Source: an uncultured beta proteobacterium
Lineage (GTDB): Bacteria; Pseudomonadota; Gammaproteobacteria; Burkholderiales; Burkholderiaceae_C
Assembly: GCA_903845935.1 (NCBI GenBank)
Contig: CAIMZI010000064.1
Location: 1 to 64,000, forward strand
Direction: 5' to 3'
DNA length: 64,000 bases
The position numbers were made by a program, and so were the translations under genes. This document shows, one piece after another, positions 19,015-27,304 of this stretch (its first letter is position 1; the number at the start of each line of letters is the position of its first letter). Under the pieces are notes generated by a model, which worked only from the letters and a program-made list of their open reading frames with translations, was not told the origin of the DNA and searched no databases.

Positions 19015-20073
19015 GTGCCCCAACAAGTACTTATCGTCGACGATACCGAGATCAATTTGATCCTCTTCGGCGCGCTGGTCAAAAAACTGGATGATTGCCA
19101 GGCCCATGTATTTGCCGATCCGCGCCAGGCGCTGGCGTGGGTGAGTGAGCAGGTGCCGGACCTGGTGATCGTGGATTACATGATGCCCGACCTGGATGGC
19201 ATTGAATTCATTCGTCTGGTGCGCGCAATGCCTGGGCGCGAGCTGGTGCCCATCCTTATGATCACCGCCAATGACCAGAAGCAGATCCGTTACCGCGCTC
19301 TGGACCTGGGTGCCAATGATTTCCTAACCAAGCCCATAGACAAGGTCGAGTTTCTGGCACGCACCCGCAATATGCTGAGCCTGAACCTGGCGCGCAAGCA
19401 CATGGCCGACCATGCGTCCTGGCTGGCGGGTGAGGTGCGCAAGGCAACGCGCGAAATCATGGACAGGGAGCGCGAAACTGTGCTGCGCCTGTCCAAGGCG
19501 GCGGAGTACCGGGATCCGGAAACAGGGGCGCATATCGTGCGCATGGCGAATTTCTCCATGCTGATCGCCCGCGAATTGGGTCTGCCGGAAGCGGATCAGC
19601 AACTGCTGCTGGAGGCCGCGCCCATGCACGATATTGGCAAGGTGGGCATTGCAGACAGCATTCTCTTGAAGCCAGGGCGTTTGACGCCTGAGGAATTTGA
19701 GGTGATGAAGCAGCACGCCATGTTTGGCTATGAACTGCTGAGCGGCAGCTCCTCCAAACTGCTGCAAACCGGTGCTGAAATTGCCAAGGGACACCACGAG
19801 AAGTTTGACGGCAGCGGCTACCCGTTCGGAATCAAGGGCGAAGACATTCCCATTTTTAGCCGCATTGTTGCCGTGGCCGATGTGTTTGATGCGCTCACCT
19901 CGGCGCGCCCTTATAAGCAGGCCTGGGAAGTGGAGGCTGCTGCAGACTTTATCAAGAAGGCGGCCGGATCGCACTTTGATCCGGCCTGCGTGAATGCGCT
20001 CATCAAGGCCTGGGATGACGTGGAGCAGGTGCGCAACAAATACCAGGAGAGCTTTCTGCTGCCCAAGGAGTAG
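19015..20073 (+). CDS. Two-component response regulator with HD-GYP phosphodiesterase domain
   Basis: The 352-residue RpfG-type protein has a receiver domain (1-125; phospho-acceptor D54 in VIVDYMMPDLDG, conserved Lys in FLTKPID) followed by HD-GYP (about 165-350). The catalytic motifs are complete: HDIGKVGI (H205, D206), HHEKFDGSGYP (260-270) and VADVFDALTSARPYK. It should therefore degrade c-di-GMP. It starts with GTG behind AAGG, 59 bases after the hybrid kinase, and probably receives phosphate from its Hpt domain. Confidence 0.93.
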   Translation: MPQQVLIVDDTEINLILFGALVKKLDDCQAHVFADPRQALAWVSEQVPDLVIVDYMMPDLDGIEFIRLVRAMPGRELVPILMITANDQKQIRYRALDLGANDFLTKPIDKVEFLARTRNMLSLNLARKHMADHASWLAGEVRKATREIMDRERETVLRLSKAAEYRDPETGAHIVRMANFSMLIARELGLPEADQQLLLEAAPMHDIGKVGIADSILLKPGRLTPEEFEVMKQHAMFGYELLSGSSSKLLQTGAEIAKGHHEKFDGSGYPFGIKGEDIPIFSRIVAVADVFDALTSARPYKQAWEVEAAADFIKKAAGSHFDPACVNALIKAWDDVEQVRNKYQESFLLPKE

Positions 20074-20122
20074 AAAAACAAGGGCCCAGCGATTCCTGTG
20101 CCTCTGGATGGCTTCTCCCCGC

Positions 20123-20136
20123 TTGATTTGAATCAA
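20123..20136 (+). promoter_or_regulatory. FNR box upstream of ccoI
   Basis: TTGAT-TTGA-ATCAA is a perfect match to the FNR/Anr consensus TTGATNNNNATCAA. A -10-like CATACT lies at 20158-20163. With the box centred at -41.5, transcription would start at about 20171, which is the first ATG of the longest ccoI frame. Confidence 0.85.
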
Positions 20137-20221
20137 GTGACGCCGGTCAAGGACGGGCATACTAGCCACCATGCCCTTTGCCACGTTGGAAGCGACCGTA
20201 TCAGACCCGGAACCTGCTGTC

Positions 20222-22522
20222 ATGCCTATCGCCGGATCCGCGCCACTGACGCCGATTGCCCCGCACAGTGGCGAGGCGTTGCAGTTGCTGGACGACCCGC
20301 AGGAATGGAGCGCCTTTAGCCGCCCGTACGGCAAGACAGCGGCTTGCTGGGAGTCCAGTGTGGTGATTGAGGGCATGCACTGCTCCGCTTGCAGCTTCAC
20401 GGTGGAGGATGCCATTGCCGCAGTTCCCGGCGTGTTGCAGGTGCAGGTCAGCGCGGGCAGCCATCGGGCTCGGGTGATCTGGTCCGCCGAGCAGGTGCAG
20501 CCCTCGGCCTGGATGCTGGCCATACAAAAGCGTGGCTACCGCGCCATGCCGGCCAATGATGTGTTTGCCAGCGAACGCCGCCGTGTGGAAACGCGCAAGG
20601 CACTGTGGCGCTGGTTGGTGGCCGGCCTGTGCATGATGCAGGTGATGATGTACGCCTACCCGGCCTACACCGCTCACCCCGGAGACCTCACGGCCGAAAT
20701 GGAGCGCCTGCTGCGTTGGGCCTCCTGGGTGTTGTCTTTGCCGGTGATGCTGTTTTCCTGCGGGCCTTTTTTTGGCAACGCACTGCGCGACCTGCGCCGG
20801 GGCTCGGTCAGCATGGACCTGCCGGTGGCGATTGGCATCGCCATCACCTTTGCGGTGAGTAGTTTGGGCACCTTTGATCCCACCGGAGTATTCGGACGTG
20901 CCGTGTATTTCGACTCGCTGACCATGTTCGTGTTCTTCCTGCTCACCGGGCGTTGGCTGGAGCTGCGCCTGCGCGACCGCACCGCCGGTTCGCTGGAAGC
21001 ACTGATGAATCGCCTGCCCGAGAGTCTGGAGCGCCTCAATGCCGAGGGCGGTTTTGAACGCGTGGCGGCCCGCAGGCTGTTGGTCGGTGACCTGGTGCGG
21101 GTGCATCCCGGCGAGGCCTTTGCTGCCGACGGCGTAGTGGAGCAGGGCCAGACCTTGGTCGATGAAGCGTTGCTGACCGGCGAGTACCATGCGCTGCGCC
21201 GCGGGCCTGGAACCAAGGTGGTGGCTGGCAGTCATAACCTGAGTTCCACGGTACAGGTGCGGGTGCAGGCGTTGGGCGAGCAGACCCGCTTCGCCCAGAT
21301 TGTGGCCCTGATGCAAAGTGCATCTACCACCAAACCCGCCACAGCCGCGCTGGCCGATCGCCTGGCCAGGCCCTTTTTGATAGGAGTGCTCTTGGCGGCA
21401 GGCCTGTCCTGCCTTTGGTGGTGGCAGACCGACCCGGAGCGGGCTCTGATGGTAGCGGTGGCGGTGCTGGTGGTGACCTGTCCCTGTGCCCTTTCCTTGG
21501 CCACGCCGGCCGCCATGCTCGCCGCCGCTGGAAACCTGGCGCGTGGCGGCGTCATGGTGCGCAATTTGCAGGCCTTGGAGGCGCTCTCCAGCGTGGACAC
21601 GGTGGTGTTTGACAAGACCGGAACGCTGACCCAGGAAGCCATGGTGATCGGTGCCGCCGAGGTGCGTGCGGGCGTGTCGGTGGCCGAGGCCTTGCAGATG
21701 GCCGCGGCCTTGGCTGCACATTCGCTGCACCCCGCATCCAAGGCCTTGTGCGCGGCCTCAAGCCTGCCTGCCTACGCCGCATCGGCATGGACCTGCGAAG
21801 CTGTCACCGAGTTTGCGGGCCAAGGGCTGGAAGGCCATGCCGTGCAGGGTGCGCAGGAATGCTTGTTGCGTCTGGGTTCGGCCCGTTTTTGTGGACTGAC
21901 ACGCGGCGCATCCGATAGTCTGCGGGTGCATGTGAGCGACGCACAGGGCTGGTTGGCCAGCTTTGAGCTGCGTGAAGAAGTGCGTGCGCAGGCCGCTCGG
22001 GCGGTCGCTTTGCTGCAGCAGGCCGGGGTTCAGGTGCACCTGCTGTCCGGTGATGATGCTGAGTCGGTGCAACGAGTGGCCGCAAAAATTGGCATTGTGC
22101 AGGTGCGAGGTGCCTGTTCCCCGGCTGAAAAGCTGGCCGTGCTGCGCGATTTGCAGGCTCAGGGGCGCAAGGTCGCGATGGTTGGTGACGGCCTGAATGA
22201 CGGCCCGGTGCTGGCCGGTGCGCATGTTTCTTTTGCCTTTGGTCAAGCCGTACCCCTGGCGCAGGCACAATCCGACTTCATCGTGATGGGCGGTCAATTA
22301 TTGGCCGTGGTGCAAGCCTTGCAGCTGTCGCGCAGAACCATGTCGGTGGTTCGCCAGAACCTGTGGTGGGCCCTTTTGTACAACGTGGCCGGTGTGCCGT
22401 TGGCAATTCTCGGCTTGTTGCCGGCCTGGCTCGCCGGCCTGGGAATGGCCTGCAGTTCGCTGCTGGTGGTTGCCAATGCTTTGCGCCTGACGGCATCGGC
22501 GCAAGTGCCCAAAGGAACTTGA
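20222..22522 (+). CDS. ccoI: Copper-translocating P-type ATPase for cbb3 oxidase assembly
   Basis: The product (766 residues from this start) is an integral membrane P1B-type ATPase of the CcoI/FixI group that supplies copper for cbb3 oxidase. Visible: N-terminal metal-binding domain with GMHCSAC (C54, C57), eight hydrophobic segments, the CPC motif in TCPCALSLATPAAML (C420, C422), the phosphorylated Asp in FDKTGTLT (D464), and the GDGLNDGPVLAGA hinge. An ATG at 20171 gives a longer frame, but the FNR promoter predicts transcription beginning there, leaving no leader. The ATG at 20222 has GGAA upstream and is preferred. The stop overlaps the ccoS start. Confidence 0.93.
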   Translation: MPIAGSAPLTPIAPHSGEALQLLDDPQEWSAFSRPYGKTAACWESSVVIEGMHCSACSFTVEDAIAAVPGVLQVQVSAGSHRARVIWSAEQVQPSAWMLAIQKRGYRAMPANDVFASERRRVETRKALWRWLVAGLCMMQVMMYAYPAYTAHPGDLTAEMERLLRWASWVLSLPVMLFSCGPFFGNALRDLRRGSVSMDLPVAIGIAITFAVSSLGTFDPTGVFGRAVYFDSLTMFVFFLLTGRWLELRLRDRTAGSLEALMNRLPESLERLNAEGGFERVAARRLLVGDLVRVHPGEAFAADGVVEQGQTLVDEALLTGEYHALRRGPGTKVVAGSHNLSSTVQVRVQALGEQTRFAQIVALMQSASTTKPATAALADRLARPFLIGVLLAAGLSCLWWWQTDPERALMVAVAVLVVTCPCALSLATPAAMLAAAGNLARGGVMVRNLQALEALSSVDTVVFDKTGTLTQEAMVIGAAEVRAGVSVAEALQMAAALAAHSLHPASKALCAASSLPAYAASAWTCEAVTEFAGQGLEGHAVQGAQECLLRLGSARFCGLTRGASDSLRVHVSDAQGWLASFELREEVRAQAARAVALLQQAGVQVHLLSGDDAESVQRVAAKIGIVQVRGACSPAEKLAVLRDLQAQGRKVAMVGDGLNDGPVLAGAHVSFAFGQAVPLAQAQSDFIVMGGQLLAVVQALQLSRRTMSVVRQNLWWALLYNVAGVPLAILGLLPAWLAGLGMACSSLLVVANALRLTASAQVPKGT

Positions 22523-22659
22523 TGGACATACTTTATTTACTGATACCGCTATCGGTCGTGTTGGTGTTTTGCATTCTTGGCGGACTGTGGTGGGCCATTG
22601 ATCGAGGGCAGTTCGAGGACATCGAACGCGAGGGTGAGCGCATTTTGAAAGATTCGTGA
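22522..22659 (+). CDS. ccoS: Cbb3-type cytochrome oxidase assembly protein CcoS
   Basis: The 45-residue protein has one membrane helix (LYLLIPLSVVLVFCILGGLW) and a short charged tail (AIDRGQFEDIEREGERIL), including the WxxxxGQFxD pattern typical of CcoS. CcoS is needed for cofactor insertion into cbb3 oxidase. The ATG overlaps the ccoI stop (TGATG), so the two are translationally coupled. Confidence 0.92.
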   Translation: MDILYLLIPLSVVLVFCILGGLWWAIDRGQFEDIEREGERILKDS

Positions 22660-22718
22660 AAGGCTCGCGAGCCGATCAGGGGTATTCTTAACAAATCTTC
22701 AGGTTTCTTTTGCAGGCT

Positions 22719-22732
22719 TTGATGTCGGTCAA
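22719..22732 (+). promoter_or_regulatory. FNR box upstream of ccoN
   Basis: TTGAT-GTCG-GTCAA matches the FNR consensus at 9 of 10 defined positions. Centred at -41.5 it predicts a start near 22767, leaving a ~24-base leader with the AGAGG ribosome binding site before ccoN. Confidence 0.75.
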
Positions 22733-22790
22733 ACTGATTTCATGTTGCAGGCAAGAAACTTGTACCAGGTTAATTAATGAAGAGGTAACT

Positions 22791-24227
22791 ATGGCATTTG
22801 CAAATCAGAAAGCCGAGCTGTACAACGACACCGTTGTCCGGCAATTCGCCATCATGACGGTGGTCTGGGGGGTGGTTGGCATGCTGGTTGGCGTGATCAT
22901 CGCCGCCCAGCTGGCTTGGCCCGAGCTCAATATGGGCATACCATGGCTGACCTTTGGTCGGCTGCGTCCACTGCATACCAATGCAGTGATTTTCGCGTTT
23001 GGTGGTTGCGGACTGTTCGCAACCAGCTACTACGTGGTGCAGCGCACCTGCCAAGTCCGCATCTTCAGCGACAAGCTGGCGGCCTTTACCTTCTGGGGTT
23101 GGCAATTGGTCATTTTGTTGGCTGCTGTGTCCCTGCCCCTGGGTTACACCTCAGGCAAGGAATACGCAGAGCTGGAATGGCCGATTGACATCCTGATCAC
23201 CCTGGTCTGGGTGGCCTACGCAGTCGTGTTTTTTGGCACGGTCGGTACCCGCAAGGTGCGCCACATTTACGTGGCCAACTGGTTCTTCGGCGCCTTCATC
23301 CTGGCCGTGGCCTTGCTGCACCTGGTCAACAGTGCAGAAATCCCGGTCGGCGCCATGAAGTCCTACTCGGCCTATGCCGGTGTGCAGGACGCCATGGTGC
23401 AATGGTGGTACGGCCACAATGCCGTGGGCTTCTTCCTGACCGCCGGCTTCCTGGGCATGATGTACTACTTCATCCCCAAGCAAGCGGGCCGCCCGGTCTA
23501 CAGCTACCGCCTGTCGATCGTCCACTTCTGGGCGCTGATTTTCACCTACATGTGGGCCGGTCCTCACCACCTGCATTACACCGCTCTGCCTGACTGGACC
23601 CAGTCTGTGGGTATGGTGTTCTCCCTGATTCTGCTGGCTCCCAGTTGGGGCGGCATGATCAACGGCGTGATGACGCTGTCTGGCGCCTGGCACAAGCTGC
23701 GGGATGACCCTATCCTGCGTTTCCTGATCGTGTCCCTCTCGTTCTACGGTATGTCGACCTTTGAAGGTCCGATGATGGCCATCAAGACCGTCAATGCACT
23801 GAGCCATTACACCGACTGGACCGTGGGCCACGTGCACTCTGGTGCTCTGGGTTGGGTCGGTCTGGTGACCATGGGTTCCATGTACTACCTGATCCCCAAG
23901 CTGTTCGGTCAAAAACAGATGTATTCCGTCAAGGCGATTGAGGTGCACTTCTGGACCGCTACCATCGGTATCGTGATTTACATCGCTGCCATGTGGATTG
24001 CCGGTGTGATGCAGGGCCTGATGTGGCGCGCCATCAACCCCGATGGCACACTGACCTACACCTTTGTCGAGAGCGTCAAAGCAACCTATCCCTTCTATGT
24101 GCTGCGTCTGTTGGGCGGTCTGCTGTACCTGAGCGGCATGATCATCATGTTGTGGAACACGTTGAAGACTGCTACCAGCGGCCGCGCGGTTCATGTCGCA
24201 GTGCCCACTACAGTTGCCCACGCTTGA
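22791..24227 (+). CDS. ccoN: Cbb3-type cytochrome c oxidase subunit I
   Basis: The 478-residue catalytic subunit carries the low-spin haem and the haem-CuB centre that reduces oxygen and pumps protons. About 12 membrane helices are apparent. Haem and copper histidines lie in [43 protein letters not shown] and [14 protein letters not shown], in the order of family members. The ATG at 22791 follows AAGAGGTAACT. The longer frame from 22710 would begin upstream of the predicted transcription start and is rejected. Confidence 0.97.
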   Translation: MAFANQKAELYNDTVVRQFAIMTVVWGVVGMLVGVIIAAQLAWPELNMGIPWLTFGRLRPLHTNAVIFAFGGCGLFATSYYVVQRTCQVRIFSDKLAAFTFWGWQLVILLAAVSLPLGYTSGKEYAELEWPIDILITLVWVAYAVVFFGTVGTRKVRHIYVANWFFGAFILAVALLHLVNSAEIPVGAMKSYSAYAGVQDAMVQWWYGHNAVGFFLTAGFLGMMYYFIPKQAGRPVYSYRLSIVHFWALIFTYMWAGPHHLHYTALPDWTQSVGMVFSLILLAPSWGGMINGVMTLSGAWHKLRDDPILRFLIVSLSFYGMSTFEGPMMAIKTVNALSHYTDWTVGHVHSGALGWVGLVTMGSMYYLIPKLFGQKQMYSVKAIEVHFWTATIGIVIYIAAMWIAGVMQGLMWRAINPDGTLTYTFVESVKATYPFYVLRLLGGLLYLSGMIIMLWNTLKTATSGRAVHVAVPTTVAHA

Positions 24228-24240
24228 AGGAATATTGAAA

Positions 24241-24861
24241 ATGTCAAATAAATCTTCCGGCATGTCTCACGAAGCCATTGAGACTAACAACTTCCTGATG
24301 ATCGCTCTGATTCTGCTCGTCCTGCTGTTTGGCGGACTGGTGGAAATCGTTCCGCTGTTCTTCCAGAAGTCCACCACCGAACCGATCAAGGGCGTGCAAC
24401 CCTATACGGCACTGCAACTGGCAGGCCGTGACATCTTTACCCGTGAAGGTTGCTACAACTGTCACTCGCAGATGATTCGTCCGTTCCGGGCAGAAACCCT
24501 GCGCTATGGTCACTATTCGGTGGCCGGCGAGTCGGTCTATGACCACCCGTTCCAATGGGGCAGCAAGCGCACCGGACCCGATCTGGCCCGTGTCGGCTCC
24601 AAGTACAGCGATGAATGGCATCGAATTCACCTGACCAACCCGCGTGACGTGGTGCCTGAGTCGAACATGCCTGCCTACCCTTGGCTGTCCAAGAACCTGG
24701 TGGACGCGGAAGTGATGCCAGCCCACATGACCGGTTTGCGTCGGGTCGGCGTGCCCTATACCGACGAGCAAATCGCCAAGTCGGTTGAGGATGTACAAGG
24801 CAAGACCGAGCTCGAAGCGGTAATCGCCTATTTGCAGTCTCTGGGCCTGGCCCTTAAATAA
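24241..24861 (+). CDS. ccoO: Cbb3-type cytochrome c oxidase subunit II (mono-haem)
   Basis: The 206-residue subunit has one N-terminal membrane anchor ([24 protein letters not shown]) and one haem c site, CYNCH (71-75), followed by [11 protein letters not shown], characteristic of CcoO. It passes electrons to CcoN on the periplasmic side. The ATG at 24241 follows AAGGAATATTGAAA; the earlier frame start overlaps ccoN and is rejected. Confidence 0.97.
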   Translation: MSNKSSGMSHEAIETNNFLMIALILLVLLFGGLVEIVPLFFQKSTTEPIKGVQPYTALQLAGRDIFTREGCYNCHSQMIRPFRAETLRYGHYSVAGESVYDHPFQWGSKRTGPDLARVGSKYSDEWHRIHLTNPRDVVPESNMPAYPWLSKNLVDAEVMPAHMTGLRRVGVPYTDEQIAKSVEDVQGKTELEAVIAYLQSLGLALK

Positions 24862-24877
24862 GGCATCGAGTACCGAC

Positions 24878-25042
24878 ATGCCATTCGATATCAACACCCT
24901 GTGGGAAATGATCACCCCCCTGCGGGAAATTGCGACACTGGTCAGCTTCGGCTCATTTTTGGGAATTGTGTGGTGGGCTTGGTCCAAGCGGCGCTCCAAC
25001 GACTTTTCTGAAGCCGCCAATTTGCCCTTTCAGCAAGACTGA
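24878..25042 (+). CDS. ccoQ: Cbb3-type cytochrome oxidase small subunit CcoQ
   Basis: A 54-residue protein encoded between ccoO and ccoP. It has one membrane helix (LVSFGSFLGIVWWAWSKRR) followed by a short polar tail ending LPFQQD, the usual CcoQ/FixQ plan. CcoQ stabilises the NO-P complex. Position, size and topology together support the call, although the primary sequence is weakly conserved in this family. Confidence 0.88.
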   Translation: MPFDINTLWEMITPLREIATLVSFGSFLGIVWWAWSKRRSNDFSEAANLPFQQD

Positions 25043-25063
25043 TCAAGACTAATAGGATTCAAC

Positions 25064-25975
25064 ATGAGTGACTTTACAAGCAATTTTTGGTCAGTTTATG
25101 TCTCTGGCATTACCATTATTTCCATTGCAGCCTGTGCTTTGCTGCTGTGGTTTACTGGTAAAGCCAAGGCAATGACCGCTAGCGACAACACCACCGGCCA
25201 CGTCTGGGACGGTGACTTGCGTGAGATGAACAACCCCTTGCCGCGTTGGTGGGTCGGGCTGTTTATCATCACGATCGTGTTTTCCGTTGTGTATCTCTAC
25301 CTGTACCCAGGTTTGGGCGGCTCGCCCGGCTCTGCAGGATGGACATCGCAAGGGCAATATGACGCCGAAGTGGCCAAGGGCAATGCCGAGGTCGCTCCTT
25401 TGTATGCCAAGTTCCTGGCCATGACGGTGGAAGATGTTTCCAGGGATCCCCAGGCCCATGCCATCGGCGAGCGTTTGTTTATGAACAACTGCTCCCAGTG
25501 CCATGGCTCGGACGCCCACGGCAGCAAGGAATTTCCTAACCTCACTTCCGGACATTGGATGTGGGGCGGAACGCCGGACAAGCTGATTGAGACCGTGACC
25601 GGCGGCCGCAAGGGTCAAATGCCGACCATGGCCGCAGCGGTGGGAACGGCAGAGGATGTCAAGAACGTCGCAAACTATGTGTTGAGTCTGTCCAACAACC
25701 CGCATGACTCGGTTCGTGCGGAATTGGGCAAATCAAAATTCGTGGTCTGCGCAGCTTGCCATGGCCCAGAGGCCAAGGGCAACCCGGTTCTTGGCGCTCC
25801 CAACTTGACCGATGGAATCTGGAGCCGGGGCTTTAACGAGGCCGGCATCATCAACCAGGTGACCAATGGACGAGCCCGCGTCATGCCGGCCCAAGGCGGC
25901 AGACTGACTGAGGCGCAAATCCGTGTGTTGGTGGCCTATGTTTGGGGTCTGTCCAACAATGTTGCTGCGAAGTAA
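25064..25975 (+). CDS. ccoP: Cbb3-type cytochrome c oxidase subunit III (di-haem)
   Basis: The 303-residue subunit has two N-terminal membrane helices (about 10-30 and 62-82), as in long-form CcoP. Two haem c sites follow: CSQCH (143-147) and CAACH (229-233), each with a downstream Met ligand region (GQMPTMAAAVG, ARVMPAQGGRLT). It receives electrons from soluble cytochromes or bc1. It is the last of the contiguous NOQP set and is followed by a strong hairpin. Confidence 0.97.
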   Translation: MSDFTSNFWSVYVSGITIISIAACALLLWFTGKAKAMTASDNTTGHVWDGDLREMNNPLPRWWVGLFIITIVFSVVYLYLYPGLGGSPGSAGWTSQGQYDAEVAKGNAEVAPLYAKFLAMTVEDVSRDPQAHAIGERLFMNNCSQCHGSDAHGSKEFPNLTSGHWMWGGTPDKLIETVTGGRKGQMPTMAAAVGTAEDVKNVANYVLSLSNNPHDSVRAELGKSKFVVCAACHGPEAKGNPVLGAPNLTDGIWSRGFNEAGIINQVTNGRARVMPAQGGRLTEAQIRVLVAYVWGLSNNVAAK

Positions 25976-26006
25976 GTTCTTGATTTAGACTGGCACTTCC
26001 GTCTTG

Positions 26007-26057
26007 CCCCTGTGCCGTTTCGGGTTTTCTCGAAATGGCACAGGGGTTTGGTTTTTT
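26007..26057 (+). terminator. Strong hairpin with T-tract between ccoP and the fixH-like gene
   Basis: CCCCTGTGCCGTTTCG pairs with CGAAATGGCACAGGGG (16 bp including one G-T pair) around an 8-base loop, followed by TTTGGTTTTTTG. It has the form of an intrinsic terminator, yet it ends only 15 bases before the ATG of the next gene. It may therefore attenuate expression of the assembly gene relative to ccoNOQP or protect the 3' end of the structural mRNA. Confidence 0.75.
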
Positions 26058-26071
26058 GTTCAAGGAAATAT

Positions 26072-26344
26072 ATGACTCAAACTGCACAATCAGAGACCAC
26101 TCCATGGTGGAAGTTCGGGCATGTCTGGTTGGTGGTGGGCGGCCCGGCGATCGTGGTGGTCGCCAGTTTTTTCACACTCTATCTGGCCATCAGTCGGCCC
26201 GATCCGGTGACCGACGAAAACTACTACCAAAAAGGTATAGATATCAACAAGACCCTGGGTGGAACGCCGTCTAGCGCCTCACCGTCTGAGGTCGCCAGAA
26301 ATAACGCCGCTACCGGTGTACCGAAGCCGAGCAACGCGCCCTGA
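26072..26344 (+). CDS. FixH/CcoH-like cbb3 oxidase assembly protein (short form)
   Basis: The 90-residue protein has one membrane helix (HVWLVVGGPAIVVVASFFTLYLAI) and the segment DENYYQKGIDINKTL, which matches the start of the FixH/CcoH family just after the helix. Classical FixH proteins continue with a periplasmic domain of about 100 residues. Here only a short Ser/Ala/Pro-rich tail follows, so this is a minimal form. The ATG at 26072 lies behind AAGGAAATAT. The ccoG gene that often stands between ccoP and ccoH is absent. Confidence 0.82.
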   Translation: MTQTAQSETTPWWKFGHVWLVVGGPAIVVVASFFTLYLAISRPDPVTDENYYQKGIDINKTLGGTPSSASPSEVARNNAATGVPKPSNAP

Positions 26345-26371
26345 GTGCGGTGCTGGGTACTATCTGAGGAT

Positions 26372-27160
26372 CTAGTCGCAGACCCTGGGATTCACAATGT
26401 CTTTGAGCGCGTCCGTATTGATAATGCGGACATGCCTCTGTTTGACTTCCACAATGCCGTCTTCGACAAATTTGGAGAATGTGCGACTCACGGTTTCCAA
26501 TTTCAGACCCAGGTAGCTGCCGATTTCCTCGCGTGTCATGCGCAGAATCAACTCGGACTGGGAAAATCCGCGTGCATGCAGTCGCTGTACCAAGTTGAGC
26601 AGAAAAGCCGCCAGACGCTCTTCTGCGCGCATGCTGCCCAAAAGTAACATCACGCCGTTTTCACGCACAATTTCGCGGCTCATGATCTTGTGTACGTGGC
26701 GCTGGAGGGCATTGACTTCCCGCGACAGTTCTTCAATCCGGTCAAAGGGCATGACGCACACTTCCGCATCTTCCAGCGCAACCGCGTCACAGGTGTGGTG
26801 GTCGTTGACAATGCCGTCCAGGCCCACGATCTCACCGGCCATCTGAAAGCCTGTGACCTGATCGCGCCCGTCTTCCGAGGCAACACAGGTCTTGAAAAAT
26901 CCGGTGCGAATGGCATACAGGCTGGAGAACTTCTCGCCATTGCGAAAAAGGGTGGCACCGCGTTTGATTTTGCGTCGGTTGGCCACCACATCATCAATGC
27001 GCTCCAACTCGGCCGGACTGAGGCCTAGCGGCATGCATAGCTCACGCAGATTGCAATTGGAGCAAGCCACTTTAATGCTGTGGGAATTCATTTCAATCAC
27101 ATTGGTGGTCGACTTGATTGAGATGCACGAATGTGCTTCGTCAGAGATAAATGCCTTCAT
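26372..27160 (-). CDS. fnr: Oxygen-sensing transcriptional regulator FNR
   Basis: The 262-residue Crp/Fnr-family protein has the N-terminal [4Fe-4S] cysteines C33-x2-C36-x5-C42 and the fourth Cys (C135) in AEVCVMP, exactly the spacing of E. coli FNR. The cyclic-nucleotide-binding-like domain is followed by a helix-turn-helix with TREEIGSYLGLKLETVSRTF, which carries the E..SR residues that read TTGAT. It should dimerise and activate microaerobic genes, including those whose FNR boxes are listed here. The ATG at 27160 is preferred because the internal ATG at 27091 lacks a ribosome binding site. A degenerate FNR box 23 bases upstream suggests autorepression. Confidence 0.95.
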   Translation of the reverse strand: MKAFISDEAHSCISIKSTTNVIEMNSHSIKVACSNCNLRELCMPLGLSPAELERIDDVVANRRKIKRGATLFRNGEKFSSLYAIRTGFFKTCVASEDGRDQVTGFQMAGEIVGLDGIVNDHHTCDAVALEDAEVCVMPFDRIEELSREVNALQRHVHKIMSREIVRENGVMLLLGSMRAEERLAAFLLNLVQRLHARGFSQSELILRMTREEIGSYLGLKLETVSRTFSKFVEDGIVEVKQRHVRIINTDALKDIVNPRVCD

Positions 27161-27182
27161 TTTTGTTCCAACTTAAGTTCGC

Positions 27183-27196
27183 CTGATACAGGTCAA
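27183..27196. promoter_or_regulatory. FNR box near the fnr start
   Basis: CTGAT-ACAG-GTCAA differs from TTGATNNNNATCAA at one position in each half. Its centre is only 29 bases from the fnr ATG, too close for activation at -41.5, so binding here would more likely block fnr transcription. Confidence 0.55.
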
Positions 27197-27236
27197 TTAT
27201 GAACCTAATTGTTCGCAGGGGTGTCACCTGTATAGA

Positions 27237-27250
27237 TTGATTCACATCAA
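27237..27250 (+). promoter_or_regulatory. FNR box upstream of hemN
   Basis: TTGAT-TCAC-ATCAA is a perfect FNR consensus. A -10-like CATATT sits at 27273-27278, and spacing of -41.5 predicts a start near 27285, just before the hemN ribosome binding site at 27294. Confidence 0.85.
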
Positions 27251-27304
27251 ACTTGAAAAATGGATCTTGGCGCATATTTGCTCAGACCGAATTGGAGACC
27301 CGCT

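Noticed and set aside
20201-21730. A 509-codon minus-strand open frame opposite ccoI
   Set aside because: The ATPase motifs on the plus strand are unambiguous; this frame has none.
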